A DNA stretch of 64,000 bases from Myroides sp. JBRI-B21084 (GCF_030545015.1 NZ_CP120653.1:1984001-2048000); one strand, 5' to 3'; positions 17,991-26,263 are shown, numbered from the stretch's first letter. Numbers and translations are program-made. The notes: generated by a model from the letters alone, not told the origin.

Positions 17991-18667
17991 TGAAGCTAAC
18001 AACAGAACAAATAGATCAATTATTTACTTTTACCAAAAAGCATTTTGTAGAACACTACGACGTGCAAGTTGAATTAGTAGATCATTTAGCAAATGCTATT
18101 GAAGATCAATGGAAAAAAAATCCAAATATTTTGTTTGAAGATGCTTTACAAACCGAGTTTAAAAAATTTGGTGTTTTTGGTTTTGCAGGTTTGGTTGAAC
18201 AAAAACAAGCGGCTTTACTAAAACATTATTGGCAATTGATAAAGAATGAGTTAATTAACTACTTTTCTATTCCTAAAGTTATTTTAACGGTGGCATTGTT
18301 TTATATGTTTTTTCAACTTTTTTCAAGGTCAAGCCAATGGTTAATTGCAAACGATGATATTTTATTAATAGGCATCATTTTAATAACTTTAGCGGTATTC
18401 ATTTATCAAAATATAAAACTAAAAACATATAAAAAATGGTTAATTCACAGTACAGCAATGTATTTGTATTCTTTACCCATTATGTTGCAGGTTTATTTTA
18501 GGTTTGGTTTTACAATTTCAATTCAAAACCCTTCGTTTTTACAAATTGTATTTAAAGCCACAAGCTGCACCCTTTACGTTTTGTTTTTAATAATACTTTA
18601 TTTTAAAATAATACCTTTATTAAAGAAAGAAATCATTCAAACCGAGAAAAAATATCAATCAATATAA
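17990..18667 (+). CDS. PadR-associated membrane protein
   Basis: The 225-residue product has an N-terminal soluble helical part (about 85 residues; KKHFVEHYDVQVELVDHLANAIED resembles the cytoplasmic prefix domain found on permeases encoded beside PadR genes), then about four membrane segments. It is translationally coupled to padR, so the pair is probably a sensor/effector module acting at the membrane. The substrate or stress is unknown. The following small membrane-protein gene begins 8 bp later. Confidence 0.75.
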   Translation: MKLTTEQIDQLFTFTKKHFVEHYDVQVELVDHLANAIEDQWKKNPNILFEDALQTEFKKFGVFGFAGLVEQKQAALLKHYWQLIKNELINYFSIPKVILTVALFYMFFQLFSRSSQWLIANDDILLIGIILITLAVFIYQNIKLKTYKKWLIHSTAMYLYSLPIMLQVYFRFGFTISIQNPSFLQIVFKATSCTLYVLFLIILYFKIIPLLKKEIIQTEKKYQSI

Positions 18668-18675
18668 AAAATAAA

Positions 18676-18987
18676 ATGAAATTATTTAAATATTACCGAC
18701 TATCATTTGCACTTAGTTTTGCTATTTTGGCTTTAGGTTCAATTTTTAAAATAACCCATACCCAATATCAATTTTTAAACGGAAACAATACCATATTTTT
18801 TGGTTTGTTTTCTATGATTGTTTGTATTGCGTTAGCTTATACCTTGATATATAAATCAAGACGAATGCCGGCTGGCGAAAAACTTATTTGGGTAATTTGT
18901 TTTGCTTTAGGTTTTTTGGTTAACGTTGGTTTAATATCGTTTGCAACTGCTGTTTTGTTCTTTTTTATAGGCAATAAACGGTTGTAA
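18676..18987 (+). CDS. Small membrane protein with GldL-like first segment
   Basis: The 103-residue protein has three or four membrane segments. Its first one contains AILALGSIFKITH, resembling the G-x-x-F-K-I-x-H-W pattern of the GldL membrane helix and of other small flavobacterial membrane proteins. It lacks GldL's cytoplasmic domain and no other gld genes are present, so a gliding role is not supported. It is the last gene of the padR unit, ending at a terminator. Confidence 0.65.
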   Translation: MKLFKYYRLSFALSFAILALGSIFKITHTQYQFLNGNNTIFFGLFSMIVCIALAYTLIYKSRRMPAGEKLIWVICFALGFLVNVGLISFATAVLFFFIGNKRL

Positions 18988-18988
18988 T

Positions 18989-19028
18989 AAAACATAAACC
19001 TTGAACTTTTGTTTAAGGTTTATGTTTT
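18989..19028. terminator. Bidirectional intrinsic terminator
   Basis: A 14-bp stem, AAAACATAAACCTT (18989-19002) with its complement at 19015-19028, closes a 12-base loop and has A/T-runs on either side. It separates the convergent padR unit and the outer-membrane-protein pair. Confidence 0.8.
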
Positions 19029-19776
19029 AAAAGCGGTAACCAACGCCAATTACGGCCCTTATACCTGCCCAAGGGCCATCAAGTTTTAATTTGGCACCAT
19101 TATCATTTACTTCGTATTCAAGATCAACTACAGGAATATCCAAATCGGCTAACGCTTCTTTAATAGCCGTTTGCTCGTCTTGGTTTAAAGCGCGTTTACC
19201 TTCTAAAGTTCCTTTTGCGCTACCAAAATGTGGTCCCATAATCATCCAATCTAAATAAAAATTATTTGCTAAACGCCATTGCGCGCCAAAAGCTAAACCG
19301 CCCGACATGCCTTTTACCGATCCATCTACAACTATAAATTCATCTTTTCCTTCGTATTCAAAACTTACTGGGAAATCGATATTATATTTGCCGTATTTTA
19401 CAAAAGGTGCAATATAAAAGCCTTTAAAACCTTCTTTTCCCAAATAAAATCGAACTTCTGGAGTTACAGAAAAACTTGAAAATTCAATTTGTTTTAATTG
19501 TGCTACTGTTGTTTTATCATCTACAAACGATTCTAACGAACTTGAAAAAGGCAACCCTTTTGCTGGGGTGTTGTTAATAGTTACGCCAATGGTTGTTTTA
19601 GGAGTTATTAGTCGCTCATATTGTATCGAAATGTTTCGGGCGCTAAGTGCTAATAGGTTTAGCTTTACCATGTTTTTATTTTCAACCGTCGGTTTGTTTT
19701 CTTTGTCGGATTGATTTTGTGCGATACTTGTTGTTATAACGCCTAACGAAAATAGTAGTAAAAATGTTTTTTTCAT
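19027..19776 (-). CDS. Outer-membrane beta-barrel protein (DUF3575-like), copy 2
   Basis: After a signal peptide (MKKTFLLLFSLGVITTSIAQ) the protein shows alternating hydrophobic strands and turns (NMVKLNLLALSARNISIQYE, FYIAPFVKYGKY) and a C-terminal aromatic residue (GVGYRF), as in 8-10-stranded barrels. It is a clear paralogue of the product of 19796-20527; both share VKMN/VKWN-type starts, a GFYIAPF block, SGGL.FGAQW and a LDWMIMGP/LDVNFLGL region followed by a small helical insert. I moved the start to MKKTF, since the upstream in-frame codons overlap the neighbour and precede the signal peptide. The role is unknown. Confidence 0.75.
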   Translation of the reverse strand: MKKTFLLLFSLGVITTSIAQNQSDKENKPTVENKNMVKLNLLALSARNISIQYERLITPKTTIGVTINNTPAKGLPFSSSLESFVDDKTTVAQLKQIEFSSFSVTPEVRFYLGKEGFKGFYIAPFVKYGKYNIDFPVSFEYEGKDEFIVVDGSVKGMSGGLAFGAQWRLANNFYLDWMIMGPHFGSAKGTLEGKRALNQDEQTAIKEALADLDIPVVDLEYEVNDNGAKLKLDGPWAGIRAVIGVGYRF

Positions 19777-19795
19777 ATTTATATGTTTTAAAAGT

Positions 19796-20527
19796 TTAAA
19801 AACGATAGCCAACTGCAACTGCAAACTTTGCGTTTGCCCACGGGCCTTTTATTTTAACTTCGGCGCCGTTTGCGTCAACATTATATTTGTACTTAATTAC
19901 GTCTATTTCAAGATCGCTTAACGCATCTTTAACATTAGTTTGTTCTTCGGCATCTAAAGGTCGTTTTCCGCTTAATTTACCATTTGCGCCGCCGTAGCTT
20001 AATCCTAAAAAGTTAACATCAAGATACCAATTAGTTGCAAGTTGCCATTGCGCACCAAACGATAAACCGCCAGAAAAACCGTTTACACTACCATCTAAAG
20101 TTATAAAAGCAAGTTCGTTTTTGTAAATATATTCAATAGGAAAATCTAACACAAAACGATCGTATCTAAAAAAAGGTGCAATATAAAAACCTTGCGCTGA
20201 TTCTTTTCCAAAATAATAACGCACTTCGGGTATTACCGAATAGGCTTGCATGCGTACATCTTTTAAAATATCGGTAGCTCCGGCATCGTTTATTGTTTTT
20301 CTTACATTATCAAAATATGGAATACTGCGTTGTGGCATAATATTAACGGTGGTTGCAAAACTTATGTTTTCTGATAAAATACGTTCGTATTGCACCGATA
20401 ATGTTGATGAGGTAAGCCCTAAAACATTCCATTTTACAATGTTTTTACTATCGCCAAAACTATGATTAGCTTGCGAGTATCCGCATAAACAAATTAAACT
20501 TAAAAGCAGTGTAATTTTATGTTTCAT
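19796..20527 (-). CDS. Outer-membrane beta-barrel protein (DUF3575-like), copy 1
   Basis: This 243-residue protein has a signal peptide (MKHKITLLLSLICLCGYSQA) and a barrel pattern ending in VAVGYRF. It is the upstream member of a tandem pair with 19027-19776, separated by 19 bp and probably co-transcribed. The two differ mainly in the region after the signal peptide and in the periplasmic or extracellular insert (residues about 195-225: a short helix with EEQTNVKDALSDLEID). A structural or small-solute role in the outer membrane is inference. Confidence 0.75.
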   Translation of the reverse strand: MKHKITLLLSLICLCGYSQANHSFGDSKNIVKWNVLGLTSSTLSVQYERILSENISFATTVNIMPQRSIPYFDNVRKTINDAGATDILKDVRMQAYSVIPEVRYYFGKESAQGFYIAPFFRYDRFVLDFPIEYIYKNELAFITLDGSVNGFSGGLSFGAQWQLATNWYLDVNFLGLSYGGANGKLSGKRPLDAEEQTNVKDALSDLEIDVIKYKYNVDANGAEVKIKGPWANAKFAVAVGYRF

Positions 20528-20568
20528 AATAACTTTTTAATTGTTTTTTATGATAAATGTATAAAAAA

Positions 20569-20597
20569 AATGAACTAAAAGTGTTTTTTAGTTCATT
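20569..20597 (-). terminator. Intrinsic terminator downstream of ansA
   Basis: On the minus strand a 12-bp stem (AATGAACTAAAA and complement, loop 5) is followed by a run of eight T. The arm overlaps the ansA stop codon. Confidence 0.75.
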
Positions 20598-21622
20598 AAA
20601 TTTAATTCGCCACATATTGCTGTTTGAAAGGCATTTGCAAATTCATTGGGATTTAAATCTTGCGGAAGTAAAAACATGAGTTTGGTTATGGCGGCTTCGG
20701 TAGTTATATCGTAACCAGAAATAACGCCAATTTGTTTTAAAGCTGTTCCGGTTTCATATTTACCCATATCTACGCTACCGCCCCAACATTGGGTTACATT
20801 TACAATTTTAATTCCTTTTTGAATGGCTTTTTGTAATGCATTAATAAACCAGAACTCGGTTGGTGCATTACCTGATCCAAAGGTTTCTAAAACCAATCCT
20901 TTTAAATTAGGTATGTTTAATATGGCGTTAAGTACATTTTGAGTAATACCAGGAAATATTTTTAAAATAAACACGTTGGTTTCTAGTGTTTTGTGAATAA
21001 TAAGCTGGTTTGATGTGTAAAAATTTGATAATAAATGATGGTTTACTTTTAAATGAACACCACTTTCTGCTAAATGCGGCATGTTTGGTGATGTAAACGC
21101 ATTAAAATGTTCGGCCGATATTTTTGTGGTTCTGTTACCACGATACAATTTATATTCAAAATACAAACCAACTTCTTTAATTACCGGTTGTTTGTTTTCT
21201 TGTAACGAAGCAATTTGTATAGCGGTAATTAAATTTTCTTTCGCATCGGTACGCAAATCGCCAATAGGTAATTGCGAACCCGTTAAAATAACAGGCTTTG
21301 AAAGGTTTTTTAGCATAAAACTTAATGCCGATGCGGTGTACGACATGGTGTCGGATCCGTGTAAAACCACAAAACCATCAAATAAATGATAGTTTTTTTC
21401 TATAACTTCGGCCATTTTAACCCAATGCTCAGGGCTCATGTCCGATGAATCTATAGGTTCTTCAAACGAATACGTATCAATGGTGCAATCTAATAACTGT
21501 AATTCGGGAATACGTTCTAAAAGTTGGTTAAAATTAAAGGCCTTTAGGGCGCCTGTTTCAAAATCTTTAACCATACCAATAGTTCCGCCCGTATAAATTA
21601 ATAGAATAGCTGGTTTATGCAT
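20588..21622 (-). CDS. ansA: Type I (cytoplasmic) L-asparaginase
   Basis: The enzyme hydrolyses L-asparagine to aspartate and ammonia. The 344-residue protein has the catalytic blocks YTGGTIGM (first catalytic Thr, residue about 14) and VLHGSDTMSYTASALSFML (second Thr and Asp), and DAKENL with the assisting Lys. No signal peptide precedes the first block, so this is the cytoplasmic class. The C-terminal half contains the allosteric-domain region found in type I enzymes. It overlaps the upstream acyltransferase gene by 8 bp. Confidence 0.93.
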   Translation of the reverse strand: MHKPAILLIYTGGTIGMVKDFETGALKAFNFNQLLERIPELQLLDCTIDTYSFEEPIDSSDMSPEHWVKMAEVIEKNYHLFDGFVVLHGSDTMSYTASALSFMLKNLSKPVILTGSQLPIGDLRTDAKENLITAIQIASLQENKQPVIKEVGLYFEYKLYRGNRTTKISAEHFNAFTSPNMPHLAESGVHLKVNHHLLSNFYTSNQLIIHKTLETNVFILKIFPGITQNVLNAILNIPNLKGLVLETFGSGNAPTEFWFINALQKAIQKGIKIVNVTQCWGGSVDMGKYETGTALKQIGVISGYDITTEAAITKLMFLLPQDLNPNEFANAFQTAICGELNLMN

Positions 21623-22748
21623 GGTTTAAATTTAATTTGTTAACAACTGGGTTGGCGTACATTTCTAAAAATGTTTCAACAACGGTGTCGTTGCATTTAT
21701 CAACTTTTAATTCTAACCTACGTAAAAACAATTGCTTTTCTTTATCGGTGTATTCATTTTCAAAGCGATTGGTGTTGTTAAGTAAATCGTAAGCTATATA
21801 GTTTGTTGGCCAAAGTTTGTAATTAGCAACAATTTGCTCATCGATAACTTTTGCTAAAAGTTGAATTTGTTTATTAACATTGGAAGTTTCGTTTTTTATT
21901 ACATCTAATTCGGTATTTAAAACGTTGCCAATGTGTAAGTGAATGCGTTTTTTTTGCCCAACAACACCACTCATTAAATTTAAAAAATCTTCGTTTTTAT
22001 CTTTAATGTAATGCTCATCGGCCATTTTGGCTAATAATTGAGGCATTTTTAATTTATCGGTAGGATCGTATTCATACGAAATAGATACAGGTATAATTCG
22101 AAGATTTTTAAAATAATCCATCATTGATGGTTCGTTACAAGCCATACCAATCATTTTTAAAACACCTTGGTGCGTTGCGTCTTTACCGTCTTTCGTTCGG
22201 CCTTCGCGTTGAGCTATCCAAACCGATCGGTTTTCTTCTTTTAATAAATGATACATGTATTCTGATAAAAGCTTACTGCTTTCTAGCAATTCACGAGGCG
22301 ATAGTCCGCGTTTTACAATAAAATTACGGTTTAGTTTTGCTAAATCCATAAACAATTGTTTTTGTACAAGGTTGTCGCCAATTGCCGATCCGGTCATTAT
22401 TTTGCCGTGATCCATTAATAAAACGTTTAATAAGCTGGTATCAAGTAAAATATCGCGGTGATTTGATATAAAAAGATAGGTAGTATTGCTGTCTAACTTT
22501 TCAAATCCCGAGCTTGAAAGGCCTTCCGATGTGTTTTTTAAAACACGTTGTAAGGTATGATAAATGATTTTTGATTGAAAATCGCTTATGTTGTGTATGC
22601 TGTTTAGCAAATTTTTTATTTGCTCTTCTGAATAGTCTGGAAACGTATAGGCTACTAACGATTTTACCATTGGATGTAAAGCAATTTGCTGAAGTACTTT
22701 TGGAACTTCTTCATCGTGATAAAAGCGTATTGAATCGAATTTAGACAT
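21615..22748 (-). CDS. Glycerol-3-phosphate/1-acyl-glycerol-3-phosphate acyltransferase family protein
   Basis: This 377-residue protein belongs to the PlsC-like acyltransferases that acylate glycerophospholipid precursors. The catalytic block reads FISNHRDILLD; the His and Asp are separated by five residues rather than the canonical four (H-x4-D), which I regard as the pattern of a Bacteroidota-specific subgroup. Further blocks are IVKRGLSPRELLESS and IAQREGRTKDGKDATHQG (acceptor phosphate binding). No membrane segment is evident, so peripheral attachment is likely. It overlaps ansA by 8 bp; the two genes have no obvious metabolic link. Confidence 0.85.
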   Translation of the reverse strand: MSKFDSIRFYHDEEVPKVLQQIALHPMVKSLVAYTFPDYSEEQIKNLLNSIHNISDFQSKIIYHTLQRVLKNTSEGLSSSGFEKLDSNTTYLFISNHRDILLDTSLLNVLLMDHGKIMTGSAIGDNLVQKQLFMDLAKLNRNFIVKRGLSPRELLESSKLLSEYMYHLLKEENRSVWIAQREGRTKDGKDATHQGVLKMIGMACNEPSMMDYFKNLRIIPVSISYEYDPTDKLKMPQLLAKMADEHYIKDKNEDFLNLMSGVVGQKKRIHLHIGNVLNTELDVIKNETSNVNKQIQLLAKVIDEQIVANYKLWPTNYIAYDLLNNTNRFENEYTDKEKQLFLRRLELKVDKCNDTVVETFLEMYANPVVNKLNLNHA

Positions 22749-22775
22749 GGTTTTGAATTATTTTCGTAACTGAAA

Positions 22776-22783
22776 CAAATATA
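22776..22783 (-). promoter_or_regulatory. Putative -7 element for the acyltransferase-ansA unit
   Basis: Reads TATATTTG on the minus strand, 28 bp before the acyltransferase start, in the short gap behind tatD. Confidence 0.5.
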
Positions 22784-22791
22784 CTTCCAAT

Positions 22792-23562
22792 TTACAATTT
22801 AAAAATGTTTAATGCGTTTTTTGTTGTTTGCAATGCAATTTCTTCAACCGATAAGTTGTAAATACTTGCTAATTTTTGTGCAACTAAAGCAACATAGCTG
22901 CTTTCGTTGCGTTTGCCGCGGTGTGGTACAGGCGCTAAATAAGGTGAATCGGTTTCTAAAACAATATGTTCTAAAGGTATTTGGTTTAAATATTGGTCTA
23001 TTTTGCCGTTTTTAAAGGTTGCAACACCGCCAATTCCTAATTTCATGTTTAGGTTTAAGGCGCGTTGAGCTTGGTTAAAATCGCCCGTAAAACAGTGGAA
23101 AATTCCAAATAACTCTGAAGCTTTTTCTTGTTCTAATACTTCAAAAACCTCATCAAAAGCATCGCGACAATGTATGTTTATAGGTAAGCCTAGTTTTTTT
23201 GCCCATTGTATTTGTGTTTGAAAAGCTTGTTGTTGAATGTTAAGGGTAGATTTATCCCAATACATATCAACTCCAATTTCGCCTACAGCAACGTACGTGT
23301 TTTTTGCAAGTTCTTGTTCAACAAAAGCCAATTCTTGTTCAAAAGTTTCGGGTTTAACGTAACATGGGTGTAGACCCATCATTAAATGAACATTTTGTGG
23401 ATATTGCTGTTTAATTTGTTGCATACCGTTGTAATAAGAAGCGTCTATTGCGGGTACAAAAAAATGTTTAACCCCCGCATTAAGGGCGCGTTGCATCATT
23501 TCGTTTCTATCTGCATTAAATTCTTCACTATACAAATGTGTATGTGTATCAATTAAAATCAT
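22792..23562 (-). CDS. TatD family metal-dependent hydrolase
   Basis: TatD enzymes are TIM-barrel metal hydrolases with 3'-5' exonuclease activity on single-stranded DNA. All metal-site motifs are present in order over 256 residues: IDTHTHLYSEEF at the N-terminus, GLHPCYV, GEIGVDMYW, NIHCRDAFDE, HCFTGD and LETDSPYLAP near residue 205. The final Asp of the last motif is the conserved barrel-end ligand. Length is standard. It is transcribed divergently from the aspartyl-protease-like gene. Confidence 0.93.
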   Translation of the reverse strand: MILIDTHTHLYSEEFNADRNEMMQRALNAGVKHFFVPAIDASYYNGMQQIKQQYPQNVHLMMGLHPCYVKPETFEQELAFVEQELAKNTYVAVGEIGVDMYWDKSTLNIQQQAFQTQIQWAKKLGLPINIHCRDAFDEVFEVLEQEKASELFGIFHCFTGDFNQAQRALNLNMKLGIGGVATFKNGKIDQYLNQIPLEHIVLETDSPYLAPVPHRGKRNESSYVALVAQKLASIYNLSVEEIALQTTKNALNIFKL

Positions 23563-23610
23563 TTTAATTATTGCTTACTTTTTAAAACGTTTTAGATATT
23601 TTTTTAAAAA

Positions 23611-23618
23611 CAAAAGTA
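23611..23618 (-). promoter_or_regulatory. Putative -7 element for tatD
   Basis: Reads TACTTTTG on the minus strand, 49 bp before the tatD start. It lies back to back with the plus-strand element at 23628-23635. Confidence 0.45.
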
Positions 23619-23627
23619 ACTAAAACC

Positions 23628-23635
23628 TATTTTTG
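23628..23635 (+). promoter_or_regulatory. Putative -7 element for the aspartyl-protease-like gene
   Basis: TATTTTTG matches TAnnTTTG 22 bp before the start at 23657. Confidence 0.5.
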
Positions 23636-23656
23636 TGTTTATAAAATTTTAAATGT

Positions 23657-24094
23657 ATGAACGATAGTTTGCTATTTTTTGAACAACAAGGTTATTTTAG
23701 TATTCCATTTCGTATTCGCAAATCGAACCATTTGTTTGTGCATGCAAAAATTAATAAAACCAAAGGTTTGTTTTTAATTGATACTGGCGCATCAAACACT
23801 TGTATTGATAGTAACGAACAATTGTATTTTAAATTATTATCAAAAACCCATAAAGCAAAAGCTTCGGGGGCAGGTGCTAATGGTATGCATGCCGAAATTT
23901 CGACCAATAATTGCATACAAATGGGTAAATGGAAACAAAACGGTGTTGCTGTTATTTTACTTGATCTTACCCATGTTAATTTTGCGTTAGCCGAATACGA
24001 TTTGCCTAAAGTTCATGGTATAATTGGTAGCGATTTACTTAAAAACCACCATGCAATTATAAATTATCCGCAACAATTACTTTTTATTAAATGA
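23657..24094 (+). CDS. Retropepsin-like aspartyl protease family protein
   Basis: The 145-residue product is a single-lobe aspartyl protease (clan AA). The catalytic block FLIDTGASNTCID is near residue 40 and the flap/C-terminal block HGIIGSDLLKNHHAIINY near residue 120 matches the hydrophobic-hydrophobic-G motif of the fold. As in retropepsins, one lobe implies that a homodimer forms the active site. There is no signal peptide, so it should be cytoplasmic. Its 3' end overlaps the convergent DUF3109 gene by 18 bp. The substrate is unknown. Confidence 0.85.
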   Translation: MNDSLLFFEQQGYFSIPFRIRKSNHLFVHAKINKTKGLFLIDTGASNTCIDSNEQLYFKLLSKTHKAKASGAGANGMHAEISTNNCIQMGKWKQNGVAVILLDLTHVNFALAEYDLPKVHGIIGSDLLKNHHAIINYPQQLLFIK

Positions 24095-24661
24095 TTGTTT
24101 TTGCCATTCGGTAGCCACGGTTTCTAGTTCGTTATACCAACTTTCGCCAAATTTACGAATTAGTGGTTCTTTTAAAAACTTATAAACAGGCACTTCTAAT
24201 TCTTTTCCAAGTGTACAAGCATCGTCACAAATATGCCAACGGTTGTAATTAACAGCTGAAAACTGCGAAAATTCTTTAATACGTATAGGGTATAAATGGC
24301 ACGACACAGGTTTTTTCCATTTAATTAAACCTTCGTTATACGCTTGTTCAATACCGCATAAAGCAGTTGGGCCGTCAAAAATTACATAGGCACATTCTTT
24401 ATTGTTTATAAGCGGGGTTTCAAACGTGCCGTCTTCGCCAACAACCCAAGTACCTTGATTTTCAATAGCATCGATACCTTCGCTACGTAAATAAGGTTTA
24501 ATTATAGGGTAAATATCTTCTAAAATGGCTGTTTCGTTTTCATCTAAAGGTGCACCGGCATCACCATCAATACAGCATTGTCCTTTACAGGCGGTTAGGT
24601 TACAAACAAATTCTTTTTCAAGAACATCGTCTGATACTATTGTTTTTCCAATCTGAAACAT
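24077..24661 (-). CDS. DUF3109 family Cys-rich protein
   Basis: The 194-residue protein contains conserved cysteines in CNLTACKGQCC near residue 20, then CAYVIF, ALCGIEQ, VSCHLYPIRI and WHICDDACTLG, matching DUF3109, a relative of the YkgJ-type CxxC metal- or Fe-S-binding proteins. The cysteines likely bind zinc or an iron-sulfur cluster. No enzymatic role is established. The start is well placed and preceded by a TAACTTTG promoter element. Confidence 0.88.
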   Translation of the reverse strand: MFQIGKTIVSDDVLEKEFVCNLTACKGQCCIDGDAGAPLDENETAILEDIYPIIKPYLRSEGIDAIENQGTWVVGEDGTFETPLINNKECAYVIFDGPTALCGIEQAYNEGLIKWKKPVSCHLYPIRIKEFSQFSAVNYNRWHICDDACTLGKELEVPVYKFLKEPLIRKFGESWYNELETVATEWQKQSFNKK

Positions 24662-24682
24662 AAATCAATTCATTAACAGTTG

Positions 24683-24690
24683 CAAAGTTA
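24683..24690 (-). promoter_or_regulatory. Putative -7 element for the DUF3109 gene
   Basis: Reads TAACTTTG on the minus strand, 22 bp before the start codon. Confidence 0.5.
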
Positions 24691-24772
24691 CAACTATTTA
24701 CTTGTTTATATAGGTATGTAAAAACCTAAAAATTATCATTTAAAAAGCAAGTGTATTTTGAGGTAGAATAAA

Positions 24773-24780
24773 TACCTTTG
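24773..24780 (+). promoter_or_regulatory. Putative -7 element for the marC-like gene
   Basis: TACCTTTG matches TAnnTTTG and lies 15 bp before the start at 24795. A TTTG lies 12 bp upstream, closer than the usual -33 spacing. Confidence 0.5.
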
Positions 24781-24794
24781 CAAAAAATAAAGCT

Positions 24795-25370
24795 ATGGAA
24801 ATTAATTTTAAAGAAATTTTTACTGCGGGCATGATTATTTTTGCTGTAATTGATATTTTAGGTTCGATACCTATTATTGTTGATTTACGGTCACGTGTAG
24901 GAAAAATACAATCTGAAAAAGCATCTTTAGTAGCTGCTTTAATTATGATTGCTTTTTTGTTTGTTGGCGAAAGTATTTTAACATTAATAGGTATCGATGT
25001 GAATTCATTTGCAGTTGCAGGTGCATTTGTATTGTTTTTTTTAGCATTAGAAATGATTTTGGGGATACGTTTGTACCGCGATGAAGAACCTAAAACAGCA
25101 TCTATTGTTCCTTTAGCCTTTCCATTAATTGCTGGGCCAGGTATTATGACCACTATTTTAGCGTTACGCGCAGAATATCAAACCATAAACATTGTATTAG
25201 CTATTGTGTTAAATATTATTGTAGTATATGTGGTTTTAAAACTATCGGGCCAAATAGAACGCTTAATAGGTGCAAACGGTTTAGGTGTAATTAGAAAAGT
25301 TTTTGGAGTGGTTTTATTAGCTATTGCTGTTAAATTATTTGCTACTAATGTTAAAGACTTGCTTAACTAA
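24795..25370 (+). CDS. MarC family integral membrane protein
   Basis: The 191-residue protein has six membrane segments and the family blocks AVIDILGSIPIIVDL near the N-terminus and PLAFPLIAGPGIMTT near residue 102, both typical of MarC/NAAT proteins. Some archaeal relatives transport neutral amino acids; the role of bacterial members is unresolved despite the old multiple-antibiotic-resistance name. Followed by a 47-bp gap and a small membrane protein gene. Confidence 0.92.
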   Translation: MEINFKEIFTAGMIIFAVIDILGSIPIIVDLRSRVGKIQSEKASLVAALIMIAFLFVGESILTLIGIDVNSFAVAGAFVLFFLALEMILGIRLYRDEEPKTASIVPLAFPLIAGPGIMTTILALRAEYQTINIVLAIVLNIIVVYVVLKLSGQIERLIGANGLGVIRKVFGVVLLAIAVKLFATNVKDLLN

Positions 25371-25417
25371 TTAATTATTTTGTACTTTCGTTTCCTATTC
25401 AACATAATAAATCAATA

Positions 25418-25612
25418 ATGAAATATCTTACATACATAGTTATAGCAATTGCTATTGCTTTGATTGTATTAAACATTACAAAATTAGATTTTAACAACTT
25501 ATTTCAAGGCGAAAGTGTTGTTGCGTTAATTTGCATTATAGCTGTTTTGTGCGCTGTTATTTTACTGCTTATTTTTAATACATCTAAAGCTATAGACAAC
25601 AAAAACAAATAA
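25418..25612 (+). CDS. Small two-segment membrane protein
   Basis: The 64-residue product has two predicted membrane helices (residues 3-21 and 35-53) with a short connecting loop (DFNNLFQGES) and a Lys-rich C-terminus. Its position one base before the next start and its clean, hydrophobic coding pattern argue that it is real. No family is recognised. Confidence 0.65.
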   Translation: MKYLTYIVIAIAIALIVLNITKLDFNNLFQGESVVALICIIAVLCAVILLLIFNTSKAIDNKNK

Positions 25613-25613
25613 A

Positions 25614-26234
25614 ATGTTTAACTGTTTAATAATTGGCGGTGGCGTTTCGGGGGTTTCGTGTGCCTTAATTTTAGGTTCGGCTCTTAAAAAACCGTTTATG
25701 ACCAATAAAAAAATAGGAATTATTACCCACCAAAAAGCATCTATGCTACAAGATGCAGTGTTTAACAATGCCTATGGAATTGCACCTAATACTTTAGGGA
25801 GTGATTTGTTAAAAAATACAATTGAAGATTTACAGCATCTATATCCTGAAATACAACAAATTGCAAACGAGAAAGTGGTTTCGATAACTACTAACGGAAC
25901 TTTCTTTTTGGTTACTACTAACGAAAATATTTACGAGGCCGAAACTATAGTTTTAGCAATTAATTCTAGCAATCCGTTTACAATTGATGGTTTTTTACAT
26001 GATTTTGTAATACCGCATAAAAAATCGTTGCCTCAAAAAAATAGAATTCAGTTAGCAAATAATGATCATTTGGTAACTAGTGGTGTATATGTAGCAGGAA
26101 CGTTAGCTGGGCATCGCAGTCAGTTAGCAATTGCTGCAGGTAGCGGTGCAGCTGTAGCAACCGATATTTTAACGTTATGGAATAATGGTGTTGAAACCCA
26201 CGCACATGATAGTATAAGAAAAAAAGAAGCATAA
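25614..26234 (+). CDS. Short FAD-dependent oxidoreductase (thioredoxin-reductase-like, NADPH domain absent)
   Basis: The 206-residue protein keeps the FAD-binding halves of the pyridine-nucleotide-disulfide family: an N-terminal IIGGGVSGVSCAL dinucleotide motif and a C-terminal GVYVAGTLAGHRSQLAIAAGSGAA block that contacts the flavin. Between them is only a short linking sheet; the NADPH-binding domain and the redox CxxC of thioredoxin reductases are missing. It may be a flavin-binding protein reduced by another partner. It forms a unit with the small membrane protein gene, ending at a terminator. Confidence 0.8.
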   Translation: MFNCLIIGGGVSGVSCALILGSALKKPFMTNKKIGIITHQKASMLQDAVFNNAYGIAPNTLGSDLLKNTIEDLQHLYPEIQQIANEKVVSITTNGTFFLVTTNENIYEAETIVLAINSSNPFTIDGFLHDFVIPHKKSLPQKNRIQLANNDHLVTSGVYVAGTLAGHRSQLAIAAGSGAAVATDILTLWNNGVETHAHDSIRKKEA

Positions 26235-26263
26235 AAAAATCAGGTTTTAAACCTGATTTTTTT
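26233..26263. terminator. Bidirectional intrinsic terminator
   Basis: A 15-bp stem around a one-base centre (AAAAAAATCAGGTTT and complement) has T-runs on both strands. It separates convergent genes. Confidence 0.8.

Noticed and set aside
18676..18987. Calling the small membrane protein GldL
   Set aside because: Only the first membrane segment is similar; the cytoplasmic domain and neighbouring gld genes are missing.
21081..21389. A 102-codon open frame antisense to ansA
   Set aside because: It overlaps conserved asparaginase blocks on the other strand and has no signal peptide, motif or promoter element.
24740..25153. A 137-codon open frame antisense to the marC-like gene
   Set aside because: It lies wholly within a well-supported gene, lacks family motifs and shows the composition expected of an antisense shadow.
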